Part shown: positions 13,868-22,095 of the stretch, piece after piece | Layout: each line of letters begins with the position of its first letter | Position numbering within the stretch: the first letter of the stretch is position 1 | Source: Brevibacillus humidisoli | GTDB lineage: Bacteria > Bacillota > Bacilli > Brevibacillales > Brevibacillaceae | Direction of reading: 5' to 3' | Assembly: GCF_020923435.1 (NCBI RefSeq) | Contig: NZ_CP087263.1 | Span: 4,297,970 to 4,361,969 of the forward strand | DNA: 64,000 bases | Made by a program: the position numbers and the translations under genes | The notes under the pieces: generated by a model | What the model was told of the DNA's origin: nothing | The model's input: only the letters and a program-made list of their open reading frames with translations | The model's database searches: none

Positions 13868-14443
13868 ATGAAGATTGGCGTACTTGCCCTGCAAGGAGCG
13901 GTGATCGAGCATCTGCGCATGCTGGAGCAAGCGGGAGCGGAAGCCGTCGCCGTCAAAAAACGAGAGCAGTTACAAGAAGTGGACGGGCTGATCATCCCCG
14001 GCGGGGAGAGCACCACGATCAGCAAACTGATGCACAAATATGGGTTCATGGAGGACGTGCGCCAGTTTCCGGCGGAACAGAAGCCGCTGTTCGGCACGTG
14101 TGCCGGTGCGATCCTTTTGGCCAATCGGATCAGTGGACAGGCAGAAGCACACCTCGGTGTAATGGATATCAAAGTGGAGAGGAACGGTTTTGGGCGGCAG
14201 AAGGATAGTTTTGAAGCCATCCTGCCGATCGCTGATGTGGGACCAGACTTTCCAGCCGTTTTCATCCGGGCACCGTATATCATGGAAGTTGGGGAATCGG
14301 TACAGGTTCTGGCCAAGTACGATCAGAAAATTGTTGCGGCCCGGCAGGGATTGTGTCTGGCCTGTGCGTTTCATCCGGAATTGACGGAGGATTACCGTTT
14401 CCACAGGTATTTCCTTGAGATGGTAAAAGAATACCGCGCATAG
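13868..14443 (+). CDS. pdxT: pyridoxal 5'-phosphate synthase glutaminase subunit PdxT
   Basis: The glutaminase partner of PdxS: it hydrolyses glutamine and channels ammonia into the PdxS barrel. The 191-residue protein has GGEST near residue 47, the nucleophilic cysteine in GTCAGA near residue 78 and the catalytic His-Glu in FHPELTED near residue 170. The start is the ATG at 13868 with AAGGTGA overlapping the pdxS stop; a GTG at 13859 lies inside that ribosome site. A terminator 30 nt downstream ends the operon. Confidence 0.96.
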   Translation: MKIGVLALQGAVIEHLRMLEQAGAEAVAVKKREQLQEVDGLIIPGGESTTISKLMHKYGFMEDVRQFPAEQKPLFGTCAGAILLANRISGQAEAHLGVMDIKVERNGFGRQKDSFEAILPIADVGPDFPAVFIRAPYIMEVGESVQVLAKYDQKIVAARQGLCLACAFHPELTEDYRFHRYFLEMVKEYRA

Positions 14444-14472
14444 CAAAGATGTTTTTCACTCTAGATGACTTT

Positions 14473-14508
14473 AAGCCCGTGACCATACAATCGCGGGCTT
14501 CCTTTTTG
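14473..14508 (+). terminator. terminator of pdxST
   Basis: AAGCCCG (14473-14479) pairs with CGGGCTT (14494-14500), followed by CCTTTTT. Confidence 0.75.
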
Positions 14509-14663
14509 CTTCCCAAGCTTTACGATTACCATACTTTTTCAGCTCTGCCTTCGTCAAGCTCATCTTCCTCATTCTGCAGGACGGGAATTGGCGGAAGATA
14601 GACAAGGTGAGTGGCGCGGGGGAGAGTAGCTGTTTTCCCCAGTGCATGAGGGAGGTTTGTTTT

Positions 14664-14999
14664 GTGACCTTTGATAAACAAAGCATTCGGAGAGCTATTT
14701 GGTGGCTTTTTATAGCTTTATTCCTTGCCGCAGGTTATGTAATTAGGGATGGGTATTTTGATCCCATATTAGCCAGCACAGCAGTCATTGTTGATAAAAT
14801 GGAGGAGCAGCGTGACAATAATGACGAGTTAATGAACTACGAAAACTTAACAGCTCGAGCTTCTCACGTATCCTATAGGCAGTATCAGGTCGGAGAGAGT
14901 ATTGAGGTGACTTACAAAAAGCCTTACCTCTCCAAAATCTTTTTGAAAGATACAGAAATACTAACAATGAAACCAGTGGAATTGCAGAAATCGAGCTAG
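14664..14999 (+). CDS. small single-pass membrane protein of unknown function
   Basis: A 111-residue protein with one N-terminal transmembrane segment (about residues 10-28, WWLFIALFLAAGYVI) and a short hydrophilic extracellular part of about 80 residues that looks beta-rich. No family was recognised. The GTG at 14664 is preceded by AGGGAGG with 8-nt spacing; an earlier in-frame GTG at 14607 has no ribosome site. It is slightly more AT-rich than its neighbours and stands alone after the pdxST terminator. Confidence 0.6.
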   Translation: MTFDKQSIRRAIWWLFIALFLAAGYVIRDGYFDPILASTAVIVDKMEEQRDNNDELMNYENLTARASHVSYRQYQVGESIEVTYKKPYLSKIFLKDTEILTMKPVELQKSS

Positions 15000-15046
15000 T
15001 TATGCTCGCATATAACACGTTTTACATTGGTTATGGCAAAGGAGCC

Positions 15047-15075
15047 TTGACAGACGGCGCTTGTTTTTTTACAAT
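15047..15075 (+). promoter_or_regulatory. consensus SigA promoter of the bpsA leader
   Basis: TTGACA (15047-15052), a 17-bp spacer and TACAAT (15070-15075). Transcription would start near 15082, about 450 nt before the bpsA start codon. Confidence 0.75.
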
Positions 15076-15081
15076 ATCCTT

Positions 15082-15436
15082 ATCCTTCCAGACTGGAGAG
15101 ATGTTGATGTCGGCGATTGTTCTTAACGAAGCAGGAATTGCATAGAGGAGGCGACCCGTTCCATTGCAGGGAAGCATGCTGCTGTAGAGCAGTCTGTTTG
15201 TGATGGAAAAAATGCCTCATCTCGTTCGTTATAGGAACAGCGGATATCTCACCATTTCTCCCGATATGATTGCCTCTTTGGCGCCATCCGTGCTGGTTCA
15301 GCACGTTTTTTTATTCTTTCGGAACGGATCTGTTTGCGATTGCGATAGACAACGAAAGGATGGGCAAGGCGCTTTTCGATGTGATAACAGGCAGGGAATG
15401 GCGACGTTGTACGCCATTCTTTGCCTGTTTTTGTTT
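15082..15436 (+). promoter_or_regulatory. long structured 5' leader with two terminator hairpins upstream of bpsA
   Basis: No ORF with a ribosome site was found here. A closed stem TTCCAT/ATGGAA encloses a CTGCT-GTAG-AGCAG hairpin (about 15160-15215). The first terminator is CGTGCTG (15289-15295), loop GTT, CAGCACG (15299-15305), then seven T. Upstream CAGCGGAT (15238-15245) can instead pair with ATCC..GCTG (15286-15295), which would break that terminator. The second terminator has a 17-bp stem (15387-15403 with 15412-15428) and a T-rich tail. The layout fits a transcription-attenuation leader or two stacked small RNAs. I looked for T-box, S-box, SRP RNA and purine-riboswitch hallmarks and saw none. 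Confidence 0.55.
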
Positions 15437-15531
15437 TGCATCCGTTAGGAAGATGGTGGGATCAATCAACCGGGCAAGACCAGCCTGCCAACGTTGGCTG
15501 AGATTGTCCGATCATGAAAGGATTGATCACC

Positions 15532-16716
15532 ATGAAACAATATTTAGAAGAAATCAGTTCCCGTGTTTCGCTGCAGGAAGGGCCGGGAGCTCTCGAACAG
15601 CTTATTATTGCCTGCTATATTCGACCCGGTATCTCTACAAAAGAACTGGCCCGGACATTACGGCTGCCGGTTCCGGTAACAGCTGCCGTGAAAAAAGAGC
15701 TTATCAAAGCAGGCCTGCTGGAACAAAAGCGTGGTGTCCACTGTACGGTCACATGCAAAGCATACCTGGATACTGAATGGGGCTTTATGGGGATGAATCA
15801 TCGTTTGTATCGTGAGCTGATGGCCGATCAAACTGGAACCTCTCCCATAATAAAAGAGATGCAATCTCGTTTGACTCCCTATTTTTCCGCTCGGCCTTCC
15901 GTTGACGTACGGATCGATCAGTCAAAATGCACGGTGGATACCAGTTTGCGCCGCGCTCTTCTCTGCTTGCAGCATGACGCGCTAATCGGCAAAAACGTGT
16001 TGTGTCTCGGAGATGATGATCTCGTCTGCGTCTCGCTTGGCTTTCTGCTGAAACAACTGTTTCCCCGTGTCCAACGTCAGAAAACGACGATTACAGTTGT
16101 CGATGTGGATAAGCGGATTCTGCGGCACATCGAAGAGATCGCAGAAGTAGAACAATTGCCGATCAGATGCATCCGCGCAGATTTGCGGCGTCCTCTCCCC
16201 AGTGGAATGCAGGGACAGTTTGACGCCTTTTTTACCGATCCTCCTTATACGCTGCAAGGGATGATGCTGTTTTTGTCACGCGGGATCAGCGCTCTCAAGC
16301 ACCAAACAGGTCTGCCCATCTTTTTCTCTTTTGCTCACAAGTCTCCTGGCTTCAGTCTGACCATGCAGCGTTCGTTGGTGCAGATGGGGTTGATGGTCAG
16401 TGAGATTATCCCGCAGTTTAACCAGTACGAAGGAGCAGAGATGATCGGCAATAGAGGGCAGATGATCATCTTGAAAACGACAGAAGAGACGTCTCCTCAT
16501 GTAATAGCTGACTACGATGATGCTCTGTATACCGGGGAACTGAAAAGAACCATGCGCACCTACCAATGCAAACAATGCGGTATCTCGATATTCGTAGGAG
16601 CACAGGGCATGTACGCGACGATTGAGGAACTGAAGCGACAGGGGTGCCCTGCTTGTCCAAACAACACGTTTCTGTTGCTGGGAACGGAAATGTTGCCCAA
16701 GGATGGTCAGAGATGA
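15532..16716 (+). CDS. bpsA: branched-chain polyamine synthase (N4-bis(aminopropyl)spermidine synthase, BpsA-like)
   Basis: A 394-residue member of the DUF43/BpsA family, which adds aminopropyl groups from decarboxylated S-adenosylmethionine to spermidine to give branched polyamines, best known from thermophiles. An N-terminal winged-helix segment (about residues 15-75) precedes a Rossmann-like aminopropyltransferase domain with the glycine/acid motif CLGDDDLV (about 165) and FFTDPPYT (about 236), the family's catalytic-site motif. The C-terminus has two CxxC pairs (YQCKQCG and GCPACP) forming a probable zinc ribbon. The start is the ATG at 15532: GAAAGGA lies 8 nt upstream, within the longer frame from 15514. 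It lies behind the long leader and just before the serS T-box. Confidence 0.82.
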   Translation: MKQYLEEISSRVSLQEGPGALEQLIIACYIRPGISTKELARTLRLPVPVTAAVKKELIKAGLLEQKRGVHCTVTCKAYLDTEWGFMGMNHRLYRELMADQTGTSPIIKEMQSRLTPYFSARPSVDVRIDQSKCTVDTSLRRALLCLQHDALIGKNVLCLGDDDLVCVSLGFLLKQLFPRVQRQKTTITVVDVDKRILRHIEEIAEVEQLPIRCIRADLRRPLPSGMQGQFDAFFTDPPYTLQGMMLFLSRGISALKHQTGLPIFFSFAHKSPGFSLTMQRSLVQMGLMVSEIIPQFNQYEGAEMIGNRGQMIILKTTEETSPHVIADYDDALYTGELKRTMRTYQCKQCGISIFVGAQGMYATIEELKRQGCPACPNNTFLLLGTEMLPKDGQR

Positions 16717-16781
16717 GATGACACCATGTTCGTAGACTCCATGTTAGCAACCTGCCCCCCGAAAGCGTAATCTTCTTCACC

Positions 16782-16811
16782 TTTACACCCGCATAAGATA
16801 AGTAGTATAGT
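16782..16811 (+). promoter_or_regulatory. promoter of the serS T-box leader
   Basis: TTTACA (16782-16787), an 18-bp spacer and TATAGT (16806-16811). Confidence 0.6.
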
Positions 16812-16834
16812 TAAATAATAAGAGAAAAGAAGAT

Positions 16835-17095
16835 TGTCAAAGCGAAGACGAGAACAAGTACTCTGCATTCGTTGGTCAAGAGAGTCGGTGGCTGGTGGAA
16901 ACCGTCCCTGCGGGCAGAGGAATCCATCTCGGAGTGGTGAGGGAGACAACTTCACCCGGCAACGTGCCGTTAACACGACAAGAGGGCAGATGCATGCTTT
17001 TTATGATGTTCTAAAAAAAGCATTCATTTGTCAAAAAGGGTGGCAACGCGGGTTTACACACTCGTCCCTTACCGGGGATGGGTGTTTTTATTTTT
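16835..17095 (+). promoter_or_regulatory. T-box leader of serS, UCC specifier
   Basis: Stem I has CTCTGC pairing with GCAGAG and, below an internal loop, CGAG pairing with CTCG; the loop's 3' side reads GAATCCAT, placing a TCC (serine) specifier at 16923-16925 opposite an AGTA-containing strand. The T-box core AGGGTGGCAACGCGGG runs from 17037 to 17052. It is followed by a terminator of 10 bp (17059-17068 with 17075-17084) and a T tract. Uncharged tRNA-Ser should stabilise the antiterminator and allow serS transcription. Confidence 0.92.
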
Positions 17096-17140
17096 GTCCA
17101 TGAAGATTTTGTGTATGTGTAGCATGGGAGGGATGATACG

Positions 17141-18421
17141 ATGTTGGACGTAAAGGTATTGCGACATGATTTGGATGAGGTGAGACGACGTCTTGCCCAC
17201 AGAAACGAAGACATTTCCGCTCTGGACCAGTTTGCCGAAGTGGATGCAAATCGCCGTCAGGTGATTCAGGAAGCAGAAGTGTTGAAAAACAAGCGCAATA
17301 CGGTCTCCGATCAGGTGGCTGCACTAAAGCGGAACAAGCAGGATGCAGATCATCTGATTGCCGAGATGAAAGAAGTAAACGAGCGGATCAAGGCACTGGA
17401 TGAACAACTGCGTGAGCTGGATGAGCAGCTGCATGAGATCCTGCTTAGTCTGCCTAACCTGCCACATGAAAGTACACCGGTCGGCGAATCGGAAGAGGAT
17501 AACGTCGTGGCCCGTACATGGGGTGAAGCGCAGAAGTTCGATTTCGAGCCGAAGCCGCACTGGGAGCTGGCACAGCAGTTAGGTATAGTCGATTTTGAGG
17601 CAGCAGCCAAGGTGACGGGAAGCCGCTTTGTCTTTTACCGCGGATTGGGTGCGCGGCTGGAGCGTGCCTTGATGAACTTTATGCTTGATCTGCACGTTGA
17701 CCAGGATGGGTATGAAGAACTGCTGCCCCCCTACATTGTCAATCGAGCCAGTATGACGGGTACAGGCCAACTGCCCAAGTTTGAAGAAGACGCGTTCAAG
17801 CTGGAGGGACCCGATTACTTTTTGATCCCGACTGCGGAGGTGCCGGTGACCAATCTATTCCGCGATGAGATTCTGGATGGCGCGATGCTGCCGCGAAACT
17901 TTGCCGCATACAGCGCGTGTTTCCGTTCGGAGGCCGGTTCGGCAGGTCGCGACACACGCGGATTGATTCGACAGCATCAGTTCAACAAGGTGGAATTGGT
18001 CAAGTTCGTCAAACCGGAAGATTCGTACGAAGAATTAGAGAAGCTGGTTGCTCAGGCGGAGAAGGTTTTGCAGCTGTTGGGCTTGCCCTATCGGGTCATG
18101 AGCATGTGTACGGGAGATCTCGGTTTTACAGCGGCCAAAAAGTACGATTTGGAAGTATGGCTGCCAAGCTATGATACCTATCGGGAAATCTCGTCCTGCT
18201 CCAACTTTGAGGATTTCCAGGCGCGCCGGGCCAATATCCGCTTCCGCCGTGATACCAAGTCCAAGCCAGAGTTTGTTCACACGCTAAATGGCTCTGCTTT
18301 GGCCATTGGCCGGACCGTTGCTGCGATTTTGGAGAACTACCAGCAAGCTGACGGGGGTGTCTTGATTCCCGAAGCGTTGCGGCCTTACATGGGAGGAATC
18401 GAGCGGATCTCGGCTAGATAG
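17141..18421 (+). CDS. serS: seryl-tRNA synthetase
   Basis: A class II aminoacyl-tRNA synthetase that charges tRNA-Ser. It is 426 residues. The N-terminal long coiled-coil arm (about residues 25-100) binds the tRNA variable arm; the catalytic domain contains the motif 2 region [21 protein letters not shown] and the motif 3 region [19 protein letters not shown]. The ATG has GGGAGG 8-9 nt upstream. Expression is governed by the T-box leader upstream, and a strong terminator follows at 18586. Confidence 0.97.
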   Translation: MLDVKVLRHDLDEVRRRLAHRNEDISALDQFAEVDANRRQVIQEAEVLKNKRNTVSDQVAALKRNKQDADHLIAEMKEVNERIKALDEQLRELDEQLHEILLSLPNLPHESTPVGESEEDNVVARTWGEAQKFDFEPKPHWELAQQLGIVDFEAAAKVTGSRFVFYRGLGARLERALMNFMLDLHVDQDGYEELLPPYIVNRASMTGTGQLPKFEEDAFKLEGPDYFLIPTAEVPVTNLFRDEILDGAMLPRNFAAYSACFRSEAGSAGRDTRGLIRQHQFNKVELVKFVKPEDSYEELEKLVAQAEKVLQLLGLPYRVMSMCTGDLGFTAAKKYDLEVWLPSYDTYREISSCSNFEDFQARRANIRFRRDTKSKPEFVHTLNGSALAIGRTVAAILENYQQADGGVLIPEALRPYMGGIERISAR

Positions 18422-18585
18422 CAGGGCAGACGAAGCGCCAAAAAGTGATTTTCAAGTTGTCAGCAGGTGTGATGCATTCCATGTGAAGGCTCTTTCTGCT
18501 GAAACAGCAACGCCTATATCTATAATGATCACCTATATATGGATACTAATGACATCGTACCAATCATCGGTACCAAATAGGTAAG

Positions 18586-18617
18586 CTCCCCTGGCATCGT
18601 AGTCAGGGGAGTTTTTT
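18586..18617 (+). terminator. terminator downstream of serS
   Basis: CTCCCCTG (18586-18593) pairs with CAGGGGAG (18604-18611), followed by six T. The stretch from 18422 to the MarR gene at 18830 holds no convincing gene; apart from this hairpin I see only weak dyads. Confidence 0.85.
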
Positions 18618-18829
18618 CGTGCCAGGGGTTTGGTTCATCCTTCGGCTGTCAAAGCAATATCTGACTGCTCCGTCTTCGGATGGAGCTGGAATCAAGCTTA
18701 AGACGGTAGTAGCGAAATGACGGATTGTTTACGCTAGGTAACAGAGCAAGAGGCGATTCTGGCTTGTAGCCTAGTTTTTTGCAACTGGTCTTGCATGCAG
18801 GCCCTCACATTTGAAGATACGGCAAGTAA

Positions 18830-19297
18830 TCACAACAAGTGAGTTTCTTTTAACTTGCGGGTTTCCTGCTCAAGCACGAGCTGGCTTTTCTGCAGAAAAT
18901 CGAGGATCAGACGGAGTTCCTCCACTTTGTATTGTGAAAATAGGGAGGTGGACGCTTCCGTAAGGGAGGAGAACAACATGGAAACTTCTCGTATCTTGTC
19001 CTCAACAGGTTGAACGATGACGCGCCTGCGGTCAGCGGGATCTTTCGTACGAACCACGTACCCTGCCTTCTCCAACCGGTCAATCACTCCCGTAATCCCG
19101 CCGGTCGTGAGATTGCTTTGTTCAGCCAGTTCACCTGCCGTGAGTGCACCAGTCCGAAGGATAATGTCGAGACACTTGTGGTCAGTCGGATTGAGGCCGA
19201 GGCAGTCGGCGATCACTTGATGAAACAACACAGTTCCCGTGCTAAGCTTACGGGAATGCACGAGCAGGGAGGACAACAGTTTTTCCTTGCTTGACAT
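18830..19297 (-). CDS. MarR-family transcriptional regulator
   Basis: A 155-residue winged-helix regulator. The DNA-binding part is clear: LTAGELAEQSNLTTGGITGVIDRLEKAGYVVRTKDPADRRRVIV, with the DxRxR wing near residue 95, flanked by helices used for dimerisation. MarR proteins usually repress a neighbouring gene until a ligand or oxidant releases them. It is divergent from the multicopper oxidase gene, and the shared 144-bp spacer holds a MarR-like dyad located between its own -35 and -10 elements. The ATG has GAGGTG 8 nt upstream. The inducer is not known. Confidence 0.88.
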   Translation of the reverse strand: MSSKEKLLSSLLVHSRKLSTGTVLFHQVIADCLGLNPTDHKCLDIILRTGALTAGELAEQSNLTTGGITGVIDRLEKAGYVVRTKDPADRRRVIVQPVEDKIREVSMLFSSLTEASTSLFSQYKVEELRLILDFLQKSQLVLEQETRKLKETHLL

Positions 19298-19329
19298 GGC
19301 GACACACCTCTATTTCGATTCCAGTTATC

Positions 19330-19344
19330 TTAGTTAGTAAGTAA
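19330..19344. promoter_or_regulatory. candidate MarR operator in the divergent marR/oxidase spacer
   Basis: TTAGTTA-G-TAAGTAA is an inverted repeat with 6 of 7 positions symmetric. Read on the minus strand it lies in the 17-bp spacer of a TTGTCA...ATAACT promoter for the MarR gene, so binding would autorepress and could also affect the oxidase promoter. Confidence 0.5.
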
Positions 19345-19441
19345 ATGACAACGTAAGAAGTTAAAAGTTTAGCGATCTAATGAAAGTATAACAAAAGGAT
19401 TGGTGAGAATACCAACCCGTCGTAGGGAAAGGGGAGGTTAG

Positions 19442-21553
19442 ATGTTTGAGGCGTTATTTGGGATTGATACGATACTTACTATGGTTTTGTTCATCTTATG
19501 GGCAAGTGCGGCCTTTGCAACTGGGCGATTAGCTCGCAGCAAATCGCGAAAACAGCTTCTCATCCGGATTGTTGTCTGTTTGGTTCTGCTGTACGCAGCA
19601 GAATTGGCGGTATTCAGCAAGGTCTATATGATTTGGCAGTTATGGTCTTCCTTCGGATGGTGGTTTGCCGTTACAGGGGTGGTTGGTTTGTTTCCTTTTC
19701 TTCTCCCATCTGCAGCTATTGTCGCTGTCAGGATCATTCCCTGGCTGCACAGACTGCCGCACAAAATCAAGTCTGAGGGGGATCAACCGCTGCAGGCAAA
19801 AGAACGCGGCAAGCTGTCCGCTCCTTCGTTGATTGTACCCGTGCAGGCTGCGACACTGGCCAGTCTGTTCGGTATCTCTACTGTTTTCTACCAAATCACT
19901 CCTCCTGTTTGGGGTGCGTTTCTTACGTTCCTTGGTCTGTTCGCGGCAGGTACGCTCTGCCTGCTGATGCGGCAAGCGCGACGAAGCGACGCCTTTTTCG
20001 AAGGGACGATGGTAGTCTCAGGGGTAAAAACCCGGGTTTTGCGCGGCGTCGCCGTCCTGTTTGTTATCAGTATTGGCTTATCGTCTGCGGTGTACTGGTC
20101 TATGCAGGACAGTCGGCTTCCCGATCGCATGTGGATGATGGGAGAGGCGAACGACGAAGGGGGAGGAACACCGATCTCCCATAGCGGTCACCAGCATGAT
20201 GGAACTCCACACTCCTCAACGGTCCAATCGCTGATCAGTGTGACGGAATTGACCGGCCCCCGCGGCGGGGTTCCGGATCGACGCTTCACGCTTACGGCAC
20301 GTAAGGAAACATTGTACCTTGATTCGGGCGCGGGGGTGGAGGCGTGGACATTTAATGGAAAAATACCTGGACCCGAGCTGCGCATCAGACAGGGTGAGTT
20401 GGTAGAGATAACGTTGGTTAATGAGGACATTGAGGACGGGGTTACGGTTCACTGGCATGGCCTCAATATTCCCAATGGCGAAGATGGTGTCGCAGGAGTG
20501 ACCCAAAATGCTGTCAAACCGGGTGAATCGTACACCTACCGGTTCGTAGCCGATCAAGTGGGGACGTATTGGTACCACTCGCACCAGCAATCGTCGAAAC
20601 AGGTCAGAAAGGGGTTGTTTGGCCCTTTGGTCATTGAGCCAAACAAGCCAAAGCCATCGGTTGAATGGCTCGATATACCTATTGTTTTCCACCAATGGGA
20701 CACGACAGAAAATAAGATGGTACCCAGCCTGGGGACGGCCGATAGACTGCAGGGCAAAGCAGTTTCTCCGGGTACACCTGTCCGACTGCGCCTGATTAAT
20801 GCCGACAACTGGTCCAAATGGTTTGCTCTCACAGGTACGAGGTTTCAAGTAGCGGCGATCGACGGAAATGACATTGTGCAGCCAACTGATTTGCGCAACG
20901 CCAAAATGCTTGTTGCTGGCGGAGGGCGGCATGATATCACCTTTATCATGCCGGAGACACCTGTCCAGTTGACTGCTTTGGGTGATACGGTGGGCGAGAT
21001 CGGCATGGTGTTTAGCCAGGATGGGAGCATCCAGAAGGCGGATGTAGGGGAGCTTTCCGTATTTGACCCAGCTGCTTACGGCGCCCTAGCTTCAACTCCA
21101 TTTAACATCGACAGCCAGTTTGACCGGGAGTTTTTTATGGTGTTTGATAATCGACCGGGTTTTTACGATGGCCAGTTCGACATGCTGTGGACGATTAACG
21201 GGAAAGTATTTCCTGATACACCAATGTTGATGGTACAAGAAGGGGATCTAGCCAAAACCACCTTTGTAAATCGCAGTTTTATGGATCACCCCATGCACCT
21301 GCACGGACATCACATGCTGGTCTTACGTCGCAACGGTCGGGCAGTAACGGGTAGCCCTTGGTGGACCGACACCCTAAATGTTGCGCCAGGTGAAACATAT
21401 GAGGTTGCGTTTCGGGCTGACAATCCGGGAATCTGGATGGATCACTGTCACAATCTTGATCATGCGAAGCTGGGGATGACGCTGCATCTAGCATATGAGG
21501 GTATCTATTCTCCATTTGAAGTGGGGAGAGCAACGCCAAATCAGCCAGAGTAG
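19442..21553 (+). CDS. membrane-anchored multicopper oxidase
   Basis: A 703-residue protein fusing an N-terminal membrane domain (about six hydrophobic segments in residues 5-225) to an extracellular multicopper oxidase. A histidine-rich linker (HSGHQHDGTPH) near residue 245 separates the two. All four copper motifs are present: HWHG and YWYHSH in the first cupredoxin domain, HPMHLHGH and HCHNLDHAKLGM in the last; the final motif's His-Cys-His and axial methionine indicate an active type 1 site. Such enzymes oxidise phenolics, Cu(I), Fe(II) or Mn(II); the substrate cannot be read from sequence. GGGGAGG is 4 nt before the ATG. The divergent MarR gene is the likely regulator. Confidence 0.87.
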   Translation: MFEALFGIDTILTMVLFILWASAAFATGRLARSKSRKQLLIRIVVCLVLLYAAELAVFSKVYMIWQLWSSFGWWFAVTGVVGLFPFLLPSAAIVAVRIIPWLHRLPHKIKSEGDQPLQAKERGKLSAPSLIVPVQAATLASLFGISTVFYQITPPVWGAFLTFLGLFAAGTLCLLMRQARRSDAFFEGTMVVSGVKTRVLRGVAVLFVISIGLSSAVYWSMQDSRLPDRMWMMGEANDEGGGTPISHSGHQHDGTPHSSTVQSLISVTELTGPRGGVPDRRFTLTARKETLYLDSGAGVEAWTFNGKIPGPELRIRQGELVEITLVNEDIEDGVTVHWHGLNIPNGEDGVAGVTQNAVKPGESYTYRFVADQVGTYWYHSHQQSSKQVRKGLFGPLVIEPNKPKPSVEWLDIPIVFHQWDTTENKMVPSLGTADRLQGKAVSPGTPVRLRLINADNWSKWFALTGTRFQVAAIDGNDIVQPTDLRNAKMLVAGGGRHDITFIMPETPVQLTALGDTVGEIGMVFSQDGSIQKADVGELSVFDPAAYGALASTPFNIDSQFDREFFMVFDNRPGFYDGQFDMLWTINGKVFPDTPMLMVQEGDLAKTTFVNRSFMDHPMHLHGHHMLVLRRNGRAVTGSPWWTDTLNVAPGETYEVAFRADNPGIWMDHCHNLDHAKLGMTLHLAYEGIYSPFEVGRATPNQPE

Positions 21554-21669
21554 ACAAGGCTGGTAGTTGAAAGAAGATCTTGCCCTGAAAGAACGTGGTC
21601 GTTTGCCATCTGAGGTACGGAGTCTCTCTGTGCCTTTTCTTTATTTATTGGAAAAAATCAAAAAACAGG

Positions 21670-21699
21670 TTGAACAATCCTGGAAGTGTGTTATATAAT
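21670..21699 (+). promoter_or_regulatory. SigA promoter of the 50-residue zinc-knuckle gene
   Basis: TTGAAC (21670-21675), an 18-bp spacer and TATAAT (21694-21699). The -10 lies in a perfect dyad GTTAT-ATA-ATAAC that could be an operator. Confidence 0.6.
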
Positions 21700-21786
21700 A
21701 ACAACACAAAATAAATAAATGTATTAATACAGAGAAAGAGGGAGGACAGAAGTGGGAGAAGCAGCGGCTGGAAAGGAGGAGTGGAG

Positions 21787-21939
21787 ATGAATTGCATCAG
21801 ATGCAACGGCAACGGAGAGACAGACTGTCCTGGTTGTCGCGGCAGGGGGTATGACGCAGGTGGTCGTCCTTGTCTTGACTGTGGCGGAGATGGTCATCAG
21901 CTCTGCGCACATTGTAGTGGTACCGGTTTGTTGGAATAG
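21787..21939 (+). CDS. 50-residue cysteine-rich zinc-knuckle protein (DnaJ-type CxxC repeats)
   Basis: A short gene with an excellent ribosome site (AAAGGAGG, about 7 nt before the ATG). The product has four CxxC pairs at about residues 3-6, 14-17, 29-32 and 40-43, most followed by GxG, like the zinc-finger domain of DnaJ (for example CIRCNGNG and CAHCSGTG). That arrangement should bind two zinc ions and suggests a protein- or RNA-binding chaperone-like adaptor. It has its own promoter and precedes aceA by 156 bp. The function is unknown; the gene is short enough to be missed by routine annotation. Confidence 0.72.
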   Translation: MNCIRCNGNGETDCPGCRGRGYDAGGRPCLDCGGDGHQLCAHCSGTGLLE

Positions 21940-21988
21940 GTTGGACCGACGCCCAGAGTGACAGAGGGGGGCGATTATTTTGTGCTGT

Positions 21989-22042
21989 TTTTTCTGTTAT
22001 ACTACAGTTATTTAACATAATTTTAGTTACATAACAGAAAAA
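21989..22042 (+). promoter_or_regulatory. aceA promoter inside a 12-bp inverted repeat
   Basis: TTTTTCTGTTAT (21989-22000) and its exact complement ATAACAGAAAAA (22031-22042) flank 30 bp. The left arm overlaps an extended -10, TGTTATACT (21995-22003). The dyad could be an operator bound at both arms or a hairpin at the transcript 5' end. Confidence 0.5.
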
Positions 22043-22095
22043 GCAGAGGGAAGATTTCGACCGCACAAATCCAGAAAAAAAGGAGAGGAATCAAA

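Noticed and set aside
14471-14686. Minus-strand ORF ending SLTKAELKKYGNRKAWEAKRKP
   Set aside because: The last part looks protein-like, but it overlaps the pdxT terminator hairpin and is only about 30 codons from a plausible start. It may be a degraded remnant.
15082-15436. SRP RNA, 6S RNA or a known riboswitch in the bpsA leader
   Set aside because: The characteristic SRP apical motif, 6S bubble and the conserved cores of the common riboswitches were looked for and not seen.
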